Source of the DNA: Bacteroidia bacterium
Lineage (GTDB): Bacteria; Bacteroidota; Bacteroidia; Flavobacteriales; Flavobacteriaceae
Length of the DNA stretch: 64,000 bases
Reading direction: 5' to 3'
Assembly: GCA_030427865.1 (NCBI GenBank)
Contig: JAUICK010000005.1
Location: 122,561-186,560 of the forward strand
Shown here: piece by piece, positions 34,611 through 42,984 of the stretch
How the letters are laid out: each line of letters starts with the position of its first letter
How positions within the stretch are numbered: position 1 is the stretch's first letter
Notes under the pieces: model-generated
Seen by the model: the letters and a program-made list of their open reading frames with translations, nothing else
What the model was told of the DNA's origin: nothing
The model's database searches: none
Position numbers and translations under genes: made by a program

Positions 34611-34687
34611 TTGGGCGTTTTAACGGGCTTTTCACTATATCTTTTTTTCGTTCCTCAAAAAAGGATGCCGTTTCAATCCCTAACGCG
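34611..34687. repeat. Structured intergenic element (flavobacterial type)
   Basis: Outer arms GCGTT (34615-34619) and AACGC (34682-34686) pair, and an inner 10-bp stem joins ATCTTTTTTT (34639-34648) with AAAAAAGGAT (34657-34666). The order GGGCGTTTTAACGGGC, CTATATC, GGATGCCG, CAATCCCTAACGCG is one I recall as scattered between genes of many Flavobacteriia. It may be a structured RNA or a REP-like element; the family cannot be named without a covariance-model search. Confidence 0.5.
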
Positions 34688-34707
34688 TTCATTCAAACTC
34701 ATAAAAA

Positions 34708-34737
34708 AACTCGTTTCTGAAAAATCAAAAACGAGTT
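34708..34737. terminator. Bidirectional terminator
   Basis: AACTCGTTT (34708-34716) and AAACGAGTT (34729-34737) form a 9-bp stem with A-runs before it. It lies between the plus-strand TonB receptor gene and the minus-strand 57-residue protein gene and can serve both. Confidence 0.7.
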
Positions 34738-34758
34738 ATTTATATTATAAGTACTAAA

Positions 34759-34932
34759 TTATTTTCCTTCAGCAGCTTTTCTTGCTTCTTTCTTTAATTT
34801 CATATTCTCCCAAATTGTTCCACCTATCCAATAAGGAACTACAAACGTTAATAAAAAGATTAACAACCAAAAACCAGCTGTAAAAATGAACATGAATAAA
34901 ACTAATCCTGAAAATTCTGAAAAATCTAACAT
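34759..34932 (-). CDS. Small conserved-looking membrane protein
   Basis: A 57-residue protein (MLDFSEFSGLVLFMFIFTAG start) with one long or two short membrane helices (about residues 9-34), a PYWIGGTIWENMKL turn and a basic end (KKEARKAAEGK). The composition is protein-like, while the longer 81-codon frame on the same strand reads as a shadow. I recall similar short flavobacterial proteins, without a known function. It is divergent from fumC. Confidence 0.65.
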   Translation of the reverse strand: MLDFSEFSGLVLFMFIFTAGFWLLIFLLTFVVPYWIGGTIWENMKLKKEARKAAEGK

Positions 34933-35088
34933 TTGTTTGTATTAAAATATTACTTGTTGCAAAAATAATACTTATTTTCAAAAACTCCACACCAAAAAAT
35001 ATTTTTTTTATCAATTAATGATATTTATCAACCTTTCTTGAGAATAGTTTTTCGTAATTTTGTTCGGTCAAAATTTTACATCCAAATT

Positions 35089-36486
35089 ATGAAATATAGA
35101 ATCGAAAAAGACACAATGGGACAGGTTGAAGTTCCTGCTGATAAATATTGGGGAGCACAAACAGAACGTTCTCGAAATAACTTTAAAATTGGAGCACCAG
35201 CATCTATGCCATTAGAAATTGTATATGGTTTTGCTTACTTAAAAAAAGCAGCTGCTTATACAAATACAGAATTAGGTGTTTTAACATCAGAAAAAAGAGA
35301 TTTGATAGCACAAGTTTGTGATGAAATTTTAGAAGGCAAACACGATGACCAATTTCCATTGGTGATTTGGCAAACGGGTTCTGGTACACAATCGAATATG
35401 AATGTAAACGAGGTAATTGCTAACAGAGCTCACGAAATTGCTGGAAAAGTAATTGGTGAAGGCGAAAAAACCATTCAACCTAATGATGATGTAAACAAAT
35501 CTCAATCATCAAACGATACGTTTCCAACAGGAATGCATATTGCGGCTTACAAAAAAATAGTGCAAAATACCATTCCTGGAATAGAACAGTTAAGAGATAC
35601 ATTAAAAGCAAAATCAGAAGCATTTTCTGATGTTGTAAAAATTGGTAGAACGCACTTAATGGATGCTACTCCTCTAACCTTGGGACAAGAATTTTCTGGT
35701 TATGTAGCGCAATTAAACTTTGGTATCAAAGCCTTAAAAAACACATTAGTACATTTAAGTCAATTAGCTTTAGGAGGAACAGCAGTAGGTACAGGTTTAA
35801 ATACACCTGTTGGTTACGATATTTTAGTAGCAAAATATATTGCAGAATTTACAGGCATGCCATTTGTAACTGCAGAAAATAAGTTTGAAGCTTTAGCTGC
35901 CCACGATGCTTTAGTAGAAACGCATGGAGCTTTAAAACAAATTGCAGTTTCTTTAAATAAAATTGCCAATGACATCCGTTTAATGGCATCTGGACCAAGA
36001 TCAGGGATTGGAGAAATCATCATCCCTGCAAACGAACCAGGTTCTTCTATTATGCCCGGAAAAGTAAACCCAACGCAATGTGAAGCTATGACAATGGTTT
36101 GTGCACAAGTTATAGGTAATGATGTTGCAGTTGCAGTTGGTGGCACACAGGGGCATTACGAATTAAACGTTTTTAAACCCATGATGGCTGCAAACGTATT
36201 ACAATCTGCACAGTTAATAGGTGATGCTTGTGTGTCTTTTGATGTAAATTGTGCTGCTGGTATAGAACCAAATCATACAAGAATTACAGAATTGGTAAAC
36301 AACTCTTTAATGTTAGTTACAGCTTTAAACACTAAAATTGGATATTACAAAGCAGCAGAGATAGCAAATACAGCCCATGCAAACGGAACAACTTTAAAAG
36401 AAGAAGCAGTTAGTTTAGGGTATGTAACTCCAGAACAATATGATGAATGGGTAAAACCAGAAGATATGACTGGAAGTTTGAAATAA
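35089..36486 (+). CDS. fumC: Fumarate hydratase class II
   Basis: A 465-residue iron-free fumarase of the TCA cycle. ATG 35089 ([22 protein letters not shown]) is the usual family start; an earlier frame from 35038 adds promoter-region residues. Motifs: [32 protein letters not shown] and the signature [14 protein letters not shown] terminator follows at 36511. Confidence 0.97.
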   Translation: MKYRIEKDTMGQVEVPADKYWGAQTERSRNNFKIGAPASMPLEIVYGFAYLKKAAAYTNTELGVLTSEKRDLIAQVCDEILEGKHDDQFPLVIWQTGSGTQSNMNVNEVIANRAHEIAGKVIGEGEKTIQPNDDVNKSQSSNDTFPTGMHIAAYKKIVQNTIPGIEQLRDTLKAKSEAFSDVVKIGRTHLMDATPLTLGQEFSGYVAQLNFGIKALKNTLVHLSQLALGGTAVGTGLNTPVGYDILVAKYIAEFTGMPFVTAENKFEALAAHDALVETHGALKQIAVSLNKIANDIRLMASGPRSGIGEIIIPANEPGSSIMPGKVNPTQCEAMTMVCAQVIGNDVAVAVGGTQGHYELNVFKPMMAANVLQSAQLIGDACVSFDVNCAAGIEPNHTRITELVNNSLMLVTALNTKIGYYKAAEIANTAHANGTTLKEEAVSLGYVTPEQYDEWVKPEDMTGSLK

Positions 36487-36510
36487 TAGCGTATTTTTAT
36501 ACGGAACTTA

Positions 36511-36538
36511 AAAGCTGCAATAACTTGCAGCTTTTTTT
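36511..36538 (+). terminator. fumC terminator
   Basis: AAAGCTGCAA and TTGCAGCTTT form a 10-bp stem with a TAAC loop and a T-run after it, 24 bases beyond the fumC stop. Confidence 0.85.
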
Positions 36539-36572
36539 AGCTAAAATAGTATCTTATCAAAAAATAATTAAG

Positions 36573-37046
36573 ATGAACAAACATGAAGAATTTATGAACG
36601 AAGCTGTTAAAACAGCTTTAAAAGGAATGCAGAACAATGAAGGTGGTCCTTTTGGTTGCATTGTTGTTAAGAATGGAGAAATTGTAGGTCGTGGTAACAA
36701 TAAAGTTACTTCTACAAATGACCCAACTGCTCATGCTGAAGTTACAGCAATTAGAGATGCCTGTAAAAACTTAGGTTCTTTTCAATTAGAAGGTTGCATT
36801 ATTTACACTTCTTGCGAACCATGCCCAATGTGTTTGGGTGCTATTTATTGGGCAAGACCAGAAAAAGTGTTTTATGGAAGTAACCAACAAGATGCTGCTA
36901 ACATTGGCTTTGATGATGAATTTATTTACAAAGAAATACCTCTTCCTTACGAAAAAAGAAGTATTCCTTTTGAACAAATTGGACGAGAAATAGCATTAGA
37001 ACCTTTTAATAAATGGTTCGAAAAGCAAGATAAAATTGCATATTAA
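36573..37046 (+). CDS. guaD: Nucleoside/guanine deaminase (CDA-fold)
   Basis: A 157-residue zinc-dependent deaminase. The zinc ligands are in HAEVTAIRDAC (His and catalytic Glu) and SCEPCPMCLGAIYWAR (two Cys). The early segment GGPFGCIVVKNGEIVGRG and FDDEFIYKEI near the end fit guanine deaminases of the GuaD type rather than TadA. ATG 36573 is used since the longer frame overlaps fumC and its terminator. Confidence 0.82.
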   Translation: MNKHEEFMNEAVKTALKGMQNNEGGPFGCIVVKNGEIVGRGNNKVTSTNDPTAHAEVTAIRDACKNLGSFQLEGCIIYTSCEPCPMCLGAIYWARPEKVFYGSNQQDAANIGFDDEFIYKEIPLPYEKRSIPFEQIGREIALEPFNKWFEKQDKIAY

Positions 37047-37047
37047 T

Positions 37048-37087
37048 GTATAAAAAAAACGAAGTCAAAACTTCGTTTTTTTTATAC
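37048..37087. terminator. Bidirectional terminator between guaD and the DinB-like gene
   Basis: GTATAAAAAAAACGAAGT and its inverse ACTTCGTTTTTTTTATAC flank a short loop, giving a long symmetric hairpin with T-runs in both directions. Its right end covers the stop codon of the minus-strand DinB-like gene. Confidence 0.85.
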
Positions 37088-37588
37088 ATATCTTTCTTTA
37101 ACTACATTTAGATGATGCAATTGATGCCCAGAAAATAAATACCCTAAAGCCCTGACAGAAATTTTGTTGTTAGAAGCAACTCCTACTCTTAATAAAGCTT
37201 TATCTGAAAAACTTTTAAATAATTGAATTGTAGATTTTCTTAAAATTTGCATTTCATCTAACAAATCATAATAATCCCTGTCGTTAGCATTATCATTTGC
37301 AACAAAAATATCTTGATTAAAACCAGGTAATTCAGTTTTATCATTTCTGGCAAAACACAAAGATCTGTAACAAAATATGCGTTCTGTATCTATAATATGC
37401 TGAATCAATTCTTTAAGAGACCATTTACCTTTAGCATAAGAATAATCTCCTTTTTCTTTTGGTAAATTTCTGAATAACTCGTTAAATTCTAATTGTGAGT
37501 CTTCTAAATTTTCTACTATACCCTTATTATTATCAACAAGTTGAATGTACTGTTTAAAATAAGGCGCATATTCTTTTTTTAAAATCAT
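37082..37588 (-). CDS. DinB-like (YfiT/DinB superfamily) protein
   Basis: A 168-residue four-helix-bundle protein of the DinB type. Putative metal-binding histidines are in LKELIQHIIDTERIF and SGHQLHHLNVVKERY. ATG 37588 (MILKKEYAPYFKQYI) is preferred over an upstream ATG whose 16 extra residues look untypical. DinB-fold proteins act as thiol transferases or hydrolases, but no specific reaction can be assigned here. Confidence 0.75.
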   Translation of the reverse strand: MILKKEYAPYFKQYIQLVDNNKGIVENLEDSQLEFNELFRNLPKEKGDYSYAKGKWSLKELIQHIIDTERIFCYRSLCFARNDKTELPGFNQDIFVANDNANDRDYYDLLDEMQILRKSTIQLFKSFSDKALLRVGVASNNKISVRALGYLFSGHQLHHLNVVKERYV

Positions 37589-37662
37589 AACAATAAATTT
37601 ATAGTTTTTAACTATTTTATAAAAATACATAAGCATCGAGTTAACGATGCTTTTTGAATAAC

Positions 37663-40140
37663 TTATTTTTTTGGAATAAAGAAATCTATAATTCTTTTAA
37701 AGAAACCTTTCTTTTCTTCATTTTCATGATAACCGTAACCATATTTTCCGTAACCATAGCCATAACCGTAGCCATAGCCATAGCCATAACTGTAACCATA
37801 ACCGTACTTATTTTTAATTGAGAAATCATTTAAAACATAGCTAATATTGGTAACTTCTTTGTTCTTGTATTTATCATCAATCATTTTCATCATTCCTTTT
37901 TCAGAATAATTCTGACGAATAACATATAAAATAGCGTCACCATATTTAAATAACTCTAAAGCGTCTGATACCAAACCTACAGGTGGTGTATCTATAATAA
38001 CATAATCGTATCGTTCTTTTAAGCTTTTAATCATCTTATCTGCAGTTTCATTTAAAAGTAATTCAGAAGGATTTGGAGGTATAGGTCCTGATAGTATTAC
38101 ATCTAAATTTGGAATCTTAGTAGGAATTATAATTTCATCTAAGGTTTTTTGATTAATTAAATGATTTACGACTCCTACATCGTTTGTTAAATCAAAATCA
38201 TCATAAATTTTAGGTTTTCTTAAATCCAACCCAATTAAAACTGTTTTCTTTCCGCTTAAAGCAAAAACTGTAGCCATATTAATAGAAATCATTGTTTTAC
38301 CTTCACCACTTACAGATGATGTTAAAATCAATGTTTTAGATTCGTCTTTTTGAGCATTCTTAAATAAAAATTGAATATTTGATCTTATTGCTCTAAAAGA
38401 TTCTGATACAGAAGATTTTGGTCTATCAAAAACTGCTAAATTATTTTTTCCTTGATTTCTTCCTACTACTCCTAAAACTGGAATTGTATAGTTGTTTTGA
38501 ATTTCTTCTGCTGTATGAATTTTATTATCTAATATTTCTCTAACAATTATATAAAAAAGAGGAATTACTATTCCCATCATTAGCCCAACCATATAGTTAA
38601 ATTTAGGTCTTGGGTAGTTTGGCCCTTGCCCTAAATCTCTTGCTTTATCTATTACTTTAACATCAGATACATTTGCAGCAATTGCGGTTCCAGCTTCATA
38701 ACTTTTTTGTTTTAAATAATTATAATTTGCTTCAGACATTTCATAATTTCTCTGATATTTTAGAAGTCCTTGTTCTCTAACTGGAAGTTTCTTTAATTTA
38801 CTATTTGTAACAGATAATCGTTTTTGGATTTTGCTTAATCTATTTTTATTAATTGTTGTTAATGTTAAAATATTTTCAATAATATTATTCTTAGCTATTG
38901 ATATTTCTGTATTTAGTTTTTTTAAACTTGGATGATTATCTGTTACTGTGTTTTTTATAGTTTCTTTTAGAGAAGATTTTTGAATAAGTATGGCAATCTC
39001 TTCTGCAATTTTTCCATCTTGAATAGTTACCAGAGCAGGAACAGGGATTCCTTCTGAATATTTATTATGAGTTAAAATGTAATTTCTTAAATTTTTTAAA
39101 TAATCGTTATACTCTAATAATTCTTTTTTTTCTTTTTCTAACGCTATAATTTCTTCATAAACTTGGTTTCCTTCAAAAGATAAATCGAAAATATTATTAA
39201 CTTGTTTATAAGCCCCTATTTCTTTTTCAATTTTATTTAAGCTGTCTTTTTCTTTAACAAAAAGTTCGTCTATATACTTTTTGGTTTTTCGAGCATATAA
39301 TATTTTTTGTTCTTGTTTATCTTCTTCTAAGACTTCTACTGTAGCATTTAAATAAGCTTCTAATCTTTTTTTATTTGCTCCACTCATAGATAGAGTTAGC
39401 AATGAAGCTCCATCTGTAACTGCATTGACAGAAATATTTCTGTATGCGCCAACAGTTCCATCAAAACTTCCAAAACTTATAAAATATTTTTCACCGATAA
39501 CAAATTCTGAATTTTTAGTTAAAGTAAAATTTAAAAAATCTGTTTTTAATTCTTCTCCTGCTTCAAATTCTTTTGAAAAAGTAGTATTTTTAAATGTGTA
39601 TTGACTGATTGAATTAGTATCATACGTAATTAATCTGTTTGTATTAGTTTCATTTAAATTAAAAGATAGCTTATACGTATTTTCTCCTGTAATTTCTAAT
39701 TCTATCAGCTTATTATATAATTGGGGTTTATTTGTTTTAAGATCTATATTAAATGGAACATAGCCATAAACATCTTCTTTTCTATATCTACCTTCTTTGA
39801 GGTAGGAAATAAAAAAATTTAATTTTTTTACTACTTTTTCGTTATGAGATCTTGATTTTAAGATAACCTTTATAGTTTCAATTTCATCACTAGCACCTCC
39901 CCAATTAAAAGCAATATTTGTTCCTGTAGAAAATAATGGGTTATTTTCTTCTTTAACAGATATCATAGTACTTAGACTATACCTTTTTTGTTTATAACCA
40001 TTCATAAACTTAGCTATTATTAAAGAAATAACTATAGTTACTAAAAAAAGTTTCCAGTAAGAAATAATTTTAAAAAGATAACTTTTAAAATCTATATTAT
40101 TTTGAATATTAGGTGGGTTAAATTTTGTTTTAGTATCCAT
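37663..40140 (-). CDS. Wzc-like polysaccharide copolymerase with tyrosine autokinase
   Basis: An 825-residue inner-membrane protein. Two membrane helices (about residues 30-47 and 514-533) bracket a long periplasmic coiled-coil Wzz domain; the cytoplasmic BY-kinase has Walker A SSVSGEGKTMISIN (GEGKT 612-616), A' GLDLRKPK and B YVIIDTPPVG. The C-terminus (about 778-804) is a Tyr-Gly run, YGYGYGYGYGYGYG and more, the place of autophosphorylation in the family. ATG 40140 is chosen, as the longer frame overlaps the Wza-like gene. It acts with the upstream gene in capsule or exopolysaccharide export. Confidence 0.9.
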   Translation of the reverse strand: MDTKTKFNPPNIQNNIDFKSYLFKIISYWKLFLVTIVISLIIAKFMNGYKQKRYSLSTMISVKEENNPLFSTGTNIAFNWGGASDEIETIKVILKSRSHNEKVVKKLNFFISYLKEGRYRKEDVYGYVPFNIDLKTNKPQLYNKLIELEITGENTYKLSFNLNETNTNRLITYDTNSISQYTFKNTTFSKEFEAGEELKTDFLNFTLTKNSEFVIGEKYFISFGSFDGTVGAYRNISVNAVTDGASLLTLSMSGANKKRLEAYLNATVEVLEEDKQEQKILYARKTKKYIDELFVKEKDSLNKIEKEIGAYKQVNNIFDLSFEGNQVYEEIIALEKEKKELLEYNDYLKNLRNYILTHNKYSEGIPVPALVTIQDGKIAEEIAILIQKSSLKETIKNTVTDNHPSLKKLNTEISIAKNNIIENILTLTTINKNRLSKIQKRLSVTNSKLKKLPVREQGLLKYQRNYEMSEANYNYLKQKSYEAGTAIAANVSDVKVIDKARDLGQGPNYPRPKFNYMVGLMMGIVIPLFYIIVREILDNKIHTAEEIQNNYTIPVLGVVGRNQGKNNLAVFDRPKSSVSESFRAIRSNIQFLFKNAQKDESKTLILTSSVSGEGKTMISINMATVFALSGKKTVLIGLDLRKPKIYDDFDLTNDVGVVNHLINQKTLDEIIIPTKIPNLDVILSGPIPPNPSELLLNETADKMIKSLKERYDYVIIDTPPVGLVSDALELFKYGDAILYVIRQNYSEKGMMKMIDDKYKNKEVTNISYVLNDFSIKNKYGYGYSYGYGYGYGYGYGYGKYGYGYHENEEKKGFFKRIIDFFIPKK
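37722..37808 (-). repeat. Coding hexamer repeats for the Tyr-Gly tail
   Basis: Within the Wzc-like gene a TATGGC/TACGGT-type hexamer (Tyr-Gly) is repeated about 12 times with scattered variants. Such a tract can expand or shrink in steps of two residues, changing the number of phosphorylatable tyrosines. Confidence 0.8.
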
Positions 40141-40145
40141 GAATG

Positions 40146-40937
40146 TTATAAATTTCTTGCTAAAATAAAACTTGACGTAAGTAAAGTAAAAATAGATATT
40201 ATTGTAGTAATAGTCTGAAGACCTGTTGTTCCTGTACCCCAAGCCTTTTGTTTTAAAGGAACTACATTAATAATATCGTTTGGTTTGATGTAAAAAACAT
40301 CTGAATGAAAAGCATTGATATCTGTTAAATCAATAACAAACTTTTGGGTTCCATTTACAGAATTTCGAATAACTTCTACTTTTTTTCTATTCCCCACTAT
40401 TGAAATATCTCCAGAATTGGCAATGGCATCAATAATTGAAACTTTATTTTGTAAAATAATTTTAGGGCCTGGGCTATTTATCTCGCCAATTATGGTATAT
40501 TTAATTCCTGATAATTTTACAGAAACAAACATATCATTTTCAGACTTAATAAATTTTTGTAATTCTTTTTCAATTTTTCTTCTTACTTCTAAAACTGTAT
40601 AACCTAATACATTAATCTCTCCTAATATTGGCATTCTTATATTTCCGTAACCATCTATACTATAACCGCTAAAATAACCAGAACCTAAATTTTGACCGGA
40701 ACTTTCACCAGCAGCATTTCCATTTTCTTGTTTTTTAAAAATAGAAACCAATCTTTCATCACTAGACTTAATGTCAATATTTAAAATATCATCTACCTGA
40801 AGTTTATAAGGTATATCGTTAATTCGTTTAATTTCTTTTTTTTGAATAGGCTCTCCTTGTAGATAAATAAGGTCTTTGCTGGGTACGCATGAGAAGAAGA
40901 AAAATATTAATAAAAATAGTGGAATGTAGTGTTTCAT
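40146..40937 (-). CDS. Wza-like polysaccharide export lipoprotein
   Basis: A 263-residue lipoprotein with a lipobox (FLLIFFFFSC, Cys17) and a Poly_export (SLBB) core: LQVDDILNIDIKSSDERLVS and GYSIDGYGNIRMPILGEINV, then YTIIGEINSPGPKIIL. A hydrophobic C-terminal helix (TIISIFTLLTSSFILA) is the outer-membrane pore element in Wza. It precedes the Wzc-like gene by five bases. No glycosyltransferase locus is next to it, so the sugar product is unknown. Confidence 0.9.
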   Translation of the reverse strand: MKHYIPLFLLIFFFFSCVPSKDLIYLQGEPIQKKEIKRINDIPYKLQVDDILNIDIKSSDERLVSIFKKQENGNAAGESSGQNLGSGYFSGYSIDGYGNIRMPILGEINVLGYTVLEVRRKIEKELQKFIKSENDMFVSVKLSGIKYTIIGEINSPGPKIILQNKVSIIDAIANSGDISIVGNRKKVEVIRNSVNGTQKFVIDLTDINAFHSDVFYIKPNDIINVVPLKQKAWGTGTTGLQTITTIISIFTLLTSSFILARNL

Positions 40938-41023
40938 CTTAAATTAAATCATCAATAAGCACAAATATACTTTTTAAAAGTGGTTTGCTATAATTTTATT
41001 TTATTTTCGTTTTTTATTTAAAA

Positions 41024-41800
41024 ATGATTTATTTACTAACAAAATATTTAGAATTCTTTTTCAAATCCACTAATCAACATGGGGTACATTCTCCTTTTGT
41101 TTATATGTTAACTACTGCATGTTTTTATAAAAATATAAGCATAAACCTTTGGGAATCATTTTTAAAAATAAAGCAACAATTATTAGACAATAAAAGTTTT
41201 ATTAAAGTCACAGATTTTGGTTCTGGTTCTAAAGTTTTTAAAACAAATAAAAGACAAATATCAAAAATTACTAAGGTTGCTGGAATTTCAAACAAAAAAG
41301 CAAAATTATTAATCAAAATTGTAAACTATTTCAAACCAGAATATATTTTAGAAATAGGAACTTCAGTTGGGTTAAGTACTTCTGCAATAAAAATTGCAAA
41401 TCAAAATTCAGAAATGATAACTTTAGAAGGTTGCTCAGAAACAGCTACCATTGCTAAAGAATTATTTCTAAAAAATAAACTTCTACAAATTAATTCTATA
41501 ATAGGTAATTTTAAAGAAACAATTCCAAAATCTGTAGATAACAAGAAGTTTGATTTTATTTATTTCGATGGAAATCATACAAAAAAAGCAACTTTAAACT
41601 ACTTTAATACTTGTTTACCTACAGTTAAAAATGATACTTTTTGGATATTTGATGATATTTATTGGAACAAAGAAATGCAAGAAACTTGGTCCGAAATTAA
41701 AAGTCATCCAAAAGTTACAGTTACTGTTGATGTTTTTCATTTTGGTATCGTTTTTTTCAGAAAAGAACAACAAAAAGAACATTTTAAAATAAGAGTTTAG
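41024..41800 (+). CDS. Class I SAM-dependent methyltransferase
   Basis: A 258-residue methyltransferase-fold protein. The SAM loop is YILEIGTSVGLSTSAIKIAN (about residues 106-125), followed by the acidic MITLEGCSE and FDFIYFDGNHTKKATL, as in O-methyltransferases of the MTF24 kind. The N-terminal 90 residues are specific to this group and include SPFVYMLTTACFY. Substrate unknown. It is divergent from the Wza/Wzc-like pair, 86 bases away. Confidence 0.8.
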   Translation: MIYLLTKYLEFFFKSTNQHGVHSPFVYMLTTACFYKNISINLWESFLKIKQQLLDNKSFIKVTDFGSGSKVFKTNKRQISKITKVAGISNKKAKLLIKIVNYFKPEYILEIGTSVGLSTSAIKIANQNSEMITLEGCSETATIAKELFLKNKLLQINSIIGNFKETIPKSVDNKKFDFIYFDGNHTKKATLNYFNTCLPTVKNDTFWIFDDIYWNKEMQETWSEIKSHPKVTVTVDVFHFGIVFFRKEQQKEHFKIRV

Positions 41801-41879
41801 CATATAAAATAGTTGATGGTTGGTAATAAAAAAATTAATCTAATTCAATGTTTTTTCAACTTAAACACTTTGCTACTAT

Positions 41880-41948
41880 AACTTTTTAACTTTATTCTTT
41901 TCCAACTTTTTAACTTTGTAACTTAGCAACTTAGCAACTTTGAAACTA
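41880..41948. repeat. AACTTTn / AACTTAGC tandem tract
   Basis: The 70 bases just before the adenosyltransferase start are made of degenerate copies of AACTTTNN, including TAACTTTGTAACTTAGCAAC. It belongs to the same kind of tract as at 31661 and 54853. No other element is recognised between the methyltransferase and this gene. Confidence 0.7.
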
Positions 41949-41953
41949 AAAAA

Positions 41954-42526
41954 ATGAAAATATATACAAAAACAGGAGATTCTGGAACTACTGCACTCTT
42001 TGGAGGTACAAGAGTAAAAAAATACAATTTACGTATAGAAAGTTACGGAACAGTAGACGAACTCAACTCTTACATTGGCCTAATTAAAGATCAAGAAATC
42101 AGTAATAATATCAAAACCGCTTTATTAAGAATCCAAAATGAACTATTTACTTTAGGCGCAATGTTGGCTACACCACCAGAAAAAGAAACCTTAAAATCTG
42201 GTAAAGAACGCTTAAATATTCCTAAAGTGGATCTAAATTCAATTCAATTTTTAGAAAATGAAATAGATATAATGGATAAAGAATTGCCCCAAATGACACA
42301 TTTTATTCTTCCTGGTGGCCATCAAGCTGTGTCATTCTGTCACATCGCAAGATGCGTTTGTAGACGTGCAGAACGTTTATCTGTAGAATTAAATGACCAA
42401 GAAACTATAAATAATGACATCATAAAGTACTTAAACCGACTTTCTGACTATCTTTTTACGTTGGCACGAAAGTTGTCTAAAGACCTATCAGTAGAGGAAA
42501 TCAAGTGGATTCCTGAAAAACAATAA
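41954..42526 (+). CDS. Cob(I)alamin adenosyltransferase, PduO type
   Basis: A 190-residue PduO-type ATR making adenosylcobalamin from cob(I)alamin and ATP. Motifs: KIYTKTGDSGTTALFGGTRV (ATP-binding N-terminus), SYGTVDELNSYIGL and ARCVCRRAERLSVEL. The trimeric, ATP-binding family features are complete. It supplies coenzyme B12 to B12 enzymes and, by inference, to the CarH-like regulator encoded at 24070. Confidence 0.94.
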   Translation: MKIYTKTGDSGTTALFGGTRVKKYNLRIESYGTVDELNSYIGLIKDQEISNNIKTALLRIQNELFTLGAMLATPPEKETLKSGKERLNIPKVDLNSIQFLENEIDIMDKELPQMTHFILPGGHQAVSFCHIARCVCRRAERLSVELNDQETINNDIIKYLNRLSDYLFTLARKLSKDLSVEEIKWIPEKQ

Positions 42527-42567
42527 TAAGTTCTTTTTTTATTGATTGTATATTTCTTAAAAAAGAC

Positions 42568-42597
42568 TTGCATAATTGCGTAAAAAAATTATTTTTG
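42568..42597 (+). promoter_or_regulatory. Promoter of the DUF2795 gene
   Basis: TTG at 42568-42570 and TATTTTTG at 42590-42597 have the 19-base spacing of Bacteroidetes promoters. Transcription would start near 42603, about 16 bases before the ATG. This is the clearest promoter in the window. Confidence 0.7.
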
Positions 42598-42618
42598 CAC
42601 AAAATTAAACAATAAGAA

Positions 42619-42840
42619 ATGTATTGGACATTAGAATTAGCATCTTATTTAGCAGATGCACCTTGGCCAGCAACCAAAGATGAGTTAATAGATTATGCTA
42701 TTAGAACTGGAGCACCTTTAGAAGTAGTAGAAAATCTACAAGATATTGAAGACGAAGGAGATGCATACGACTCTATCATAGAGATTTGGCCAGATTATCC
42801 TACTGAAGATGATTATCTTTGGAATGAGGATGAATACTAA
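42619..42840 (+). CDS. DUF2795 protein
   Basis: A 73-residue acidic protein (MYWTLELASYLADAPWPATK, then DELIDYAIRTGAPLEVVENL and an acidic end PTEDDYLWNEDEY). The layout matches DUF2795-type small soluble proteins of Bacteroidetes, whose role is unknown to me. It has its own promoter and terminator, so it is expressed independently of the neighbouring secA. Confidence 0.75.
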   Translation: MYWTLELASYLADAPWPATKDELIDYAIRTGAPLEVVENLQDIEDEGDAYDSIIEIWPDYPTEDDYLWNEDEY

Positions 42841-42854
42841 ACTCAATAAAAATA

Positions 42855-42883
42855 TAAAAAGTCTCTAAAGAGGCTTTTTTTTT
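42855..42883 (+). terminator. Terminator of the DUF2795 gene
   Basis: AAAAAGTCTCT and AGAGGCTTTTT form an 11-bp stem (one G-T pair) with an AA loop and a nine-base T-run, 15 bases after the stop codon. Confidence 0.85.
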
Positions 42884-42984
42884 GTTTTCTTTTAACTGAG
42901 AAAGTAGTACTTTTCAGCTTAATTACACTTGCATTTCAATAAAACAAATACAGTTACATAAATAACTGAAAAACATATAATTAA

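Noticed and set aside
34769..35014. 81-codon minus-strand frame near fumC
   Set aside because: Its composition is unlike a protein; a different frame (34759-34932) gives a well-formed small membrane protein.
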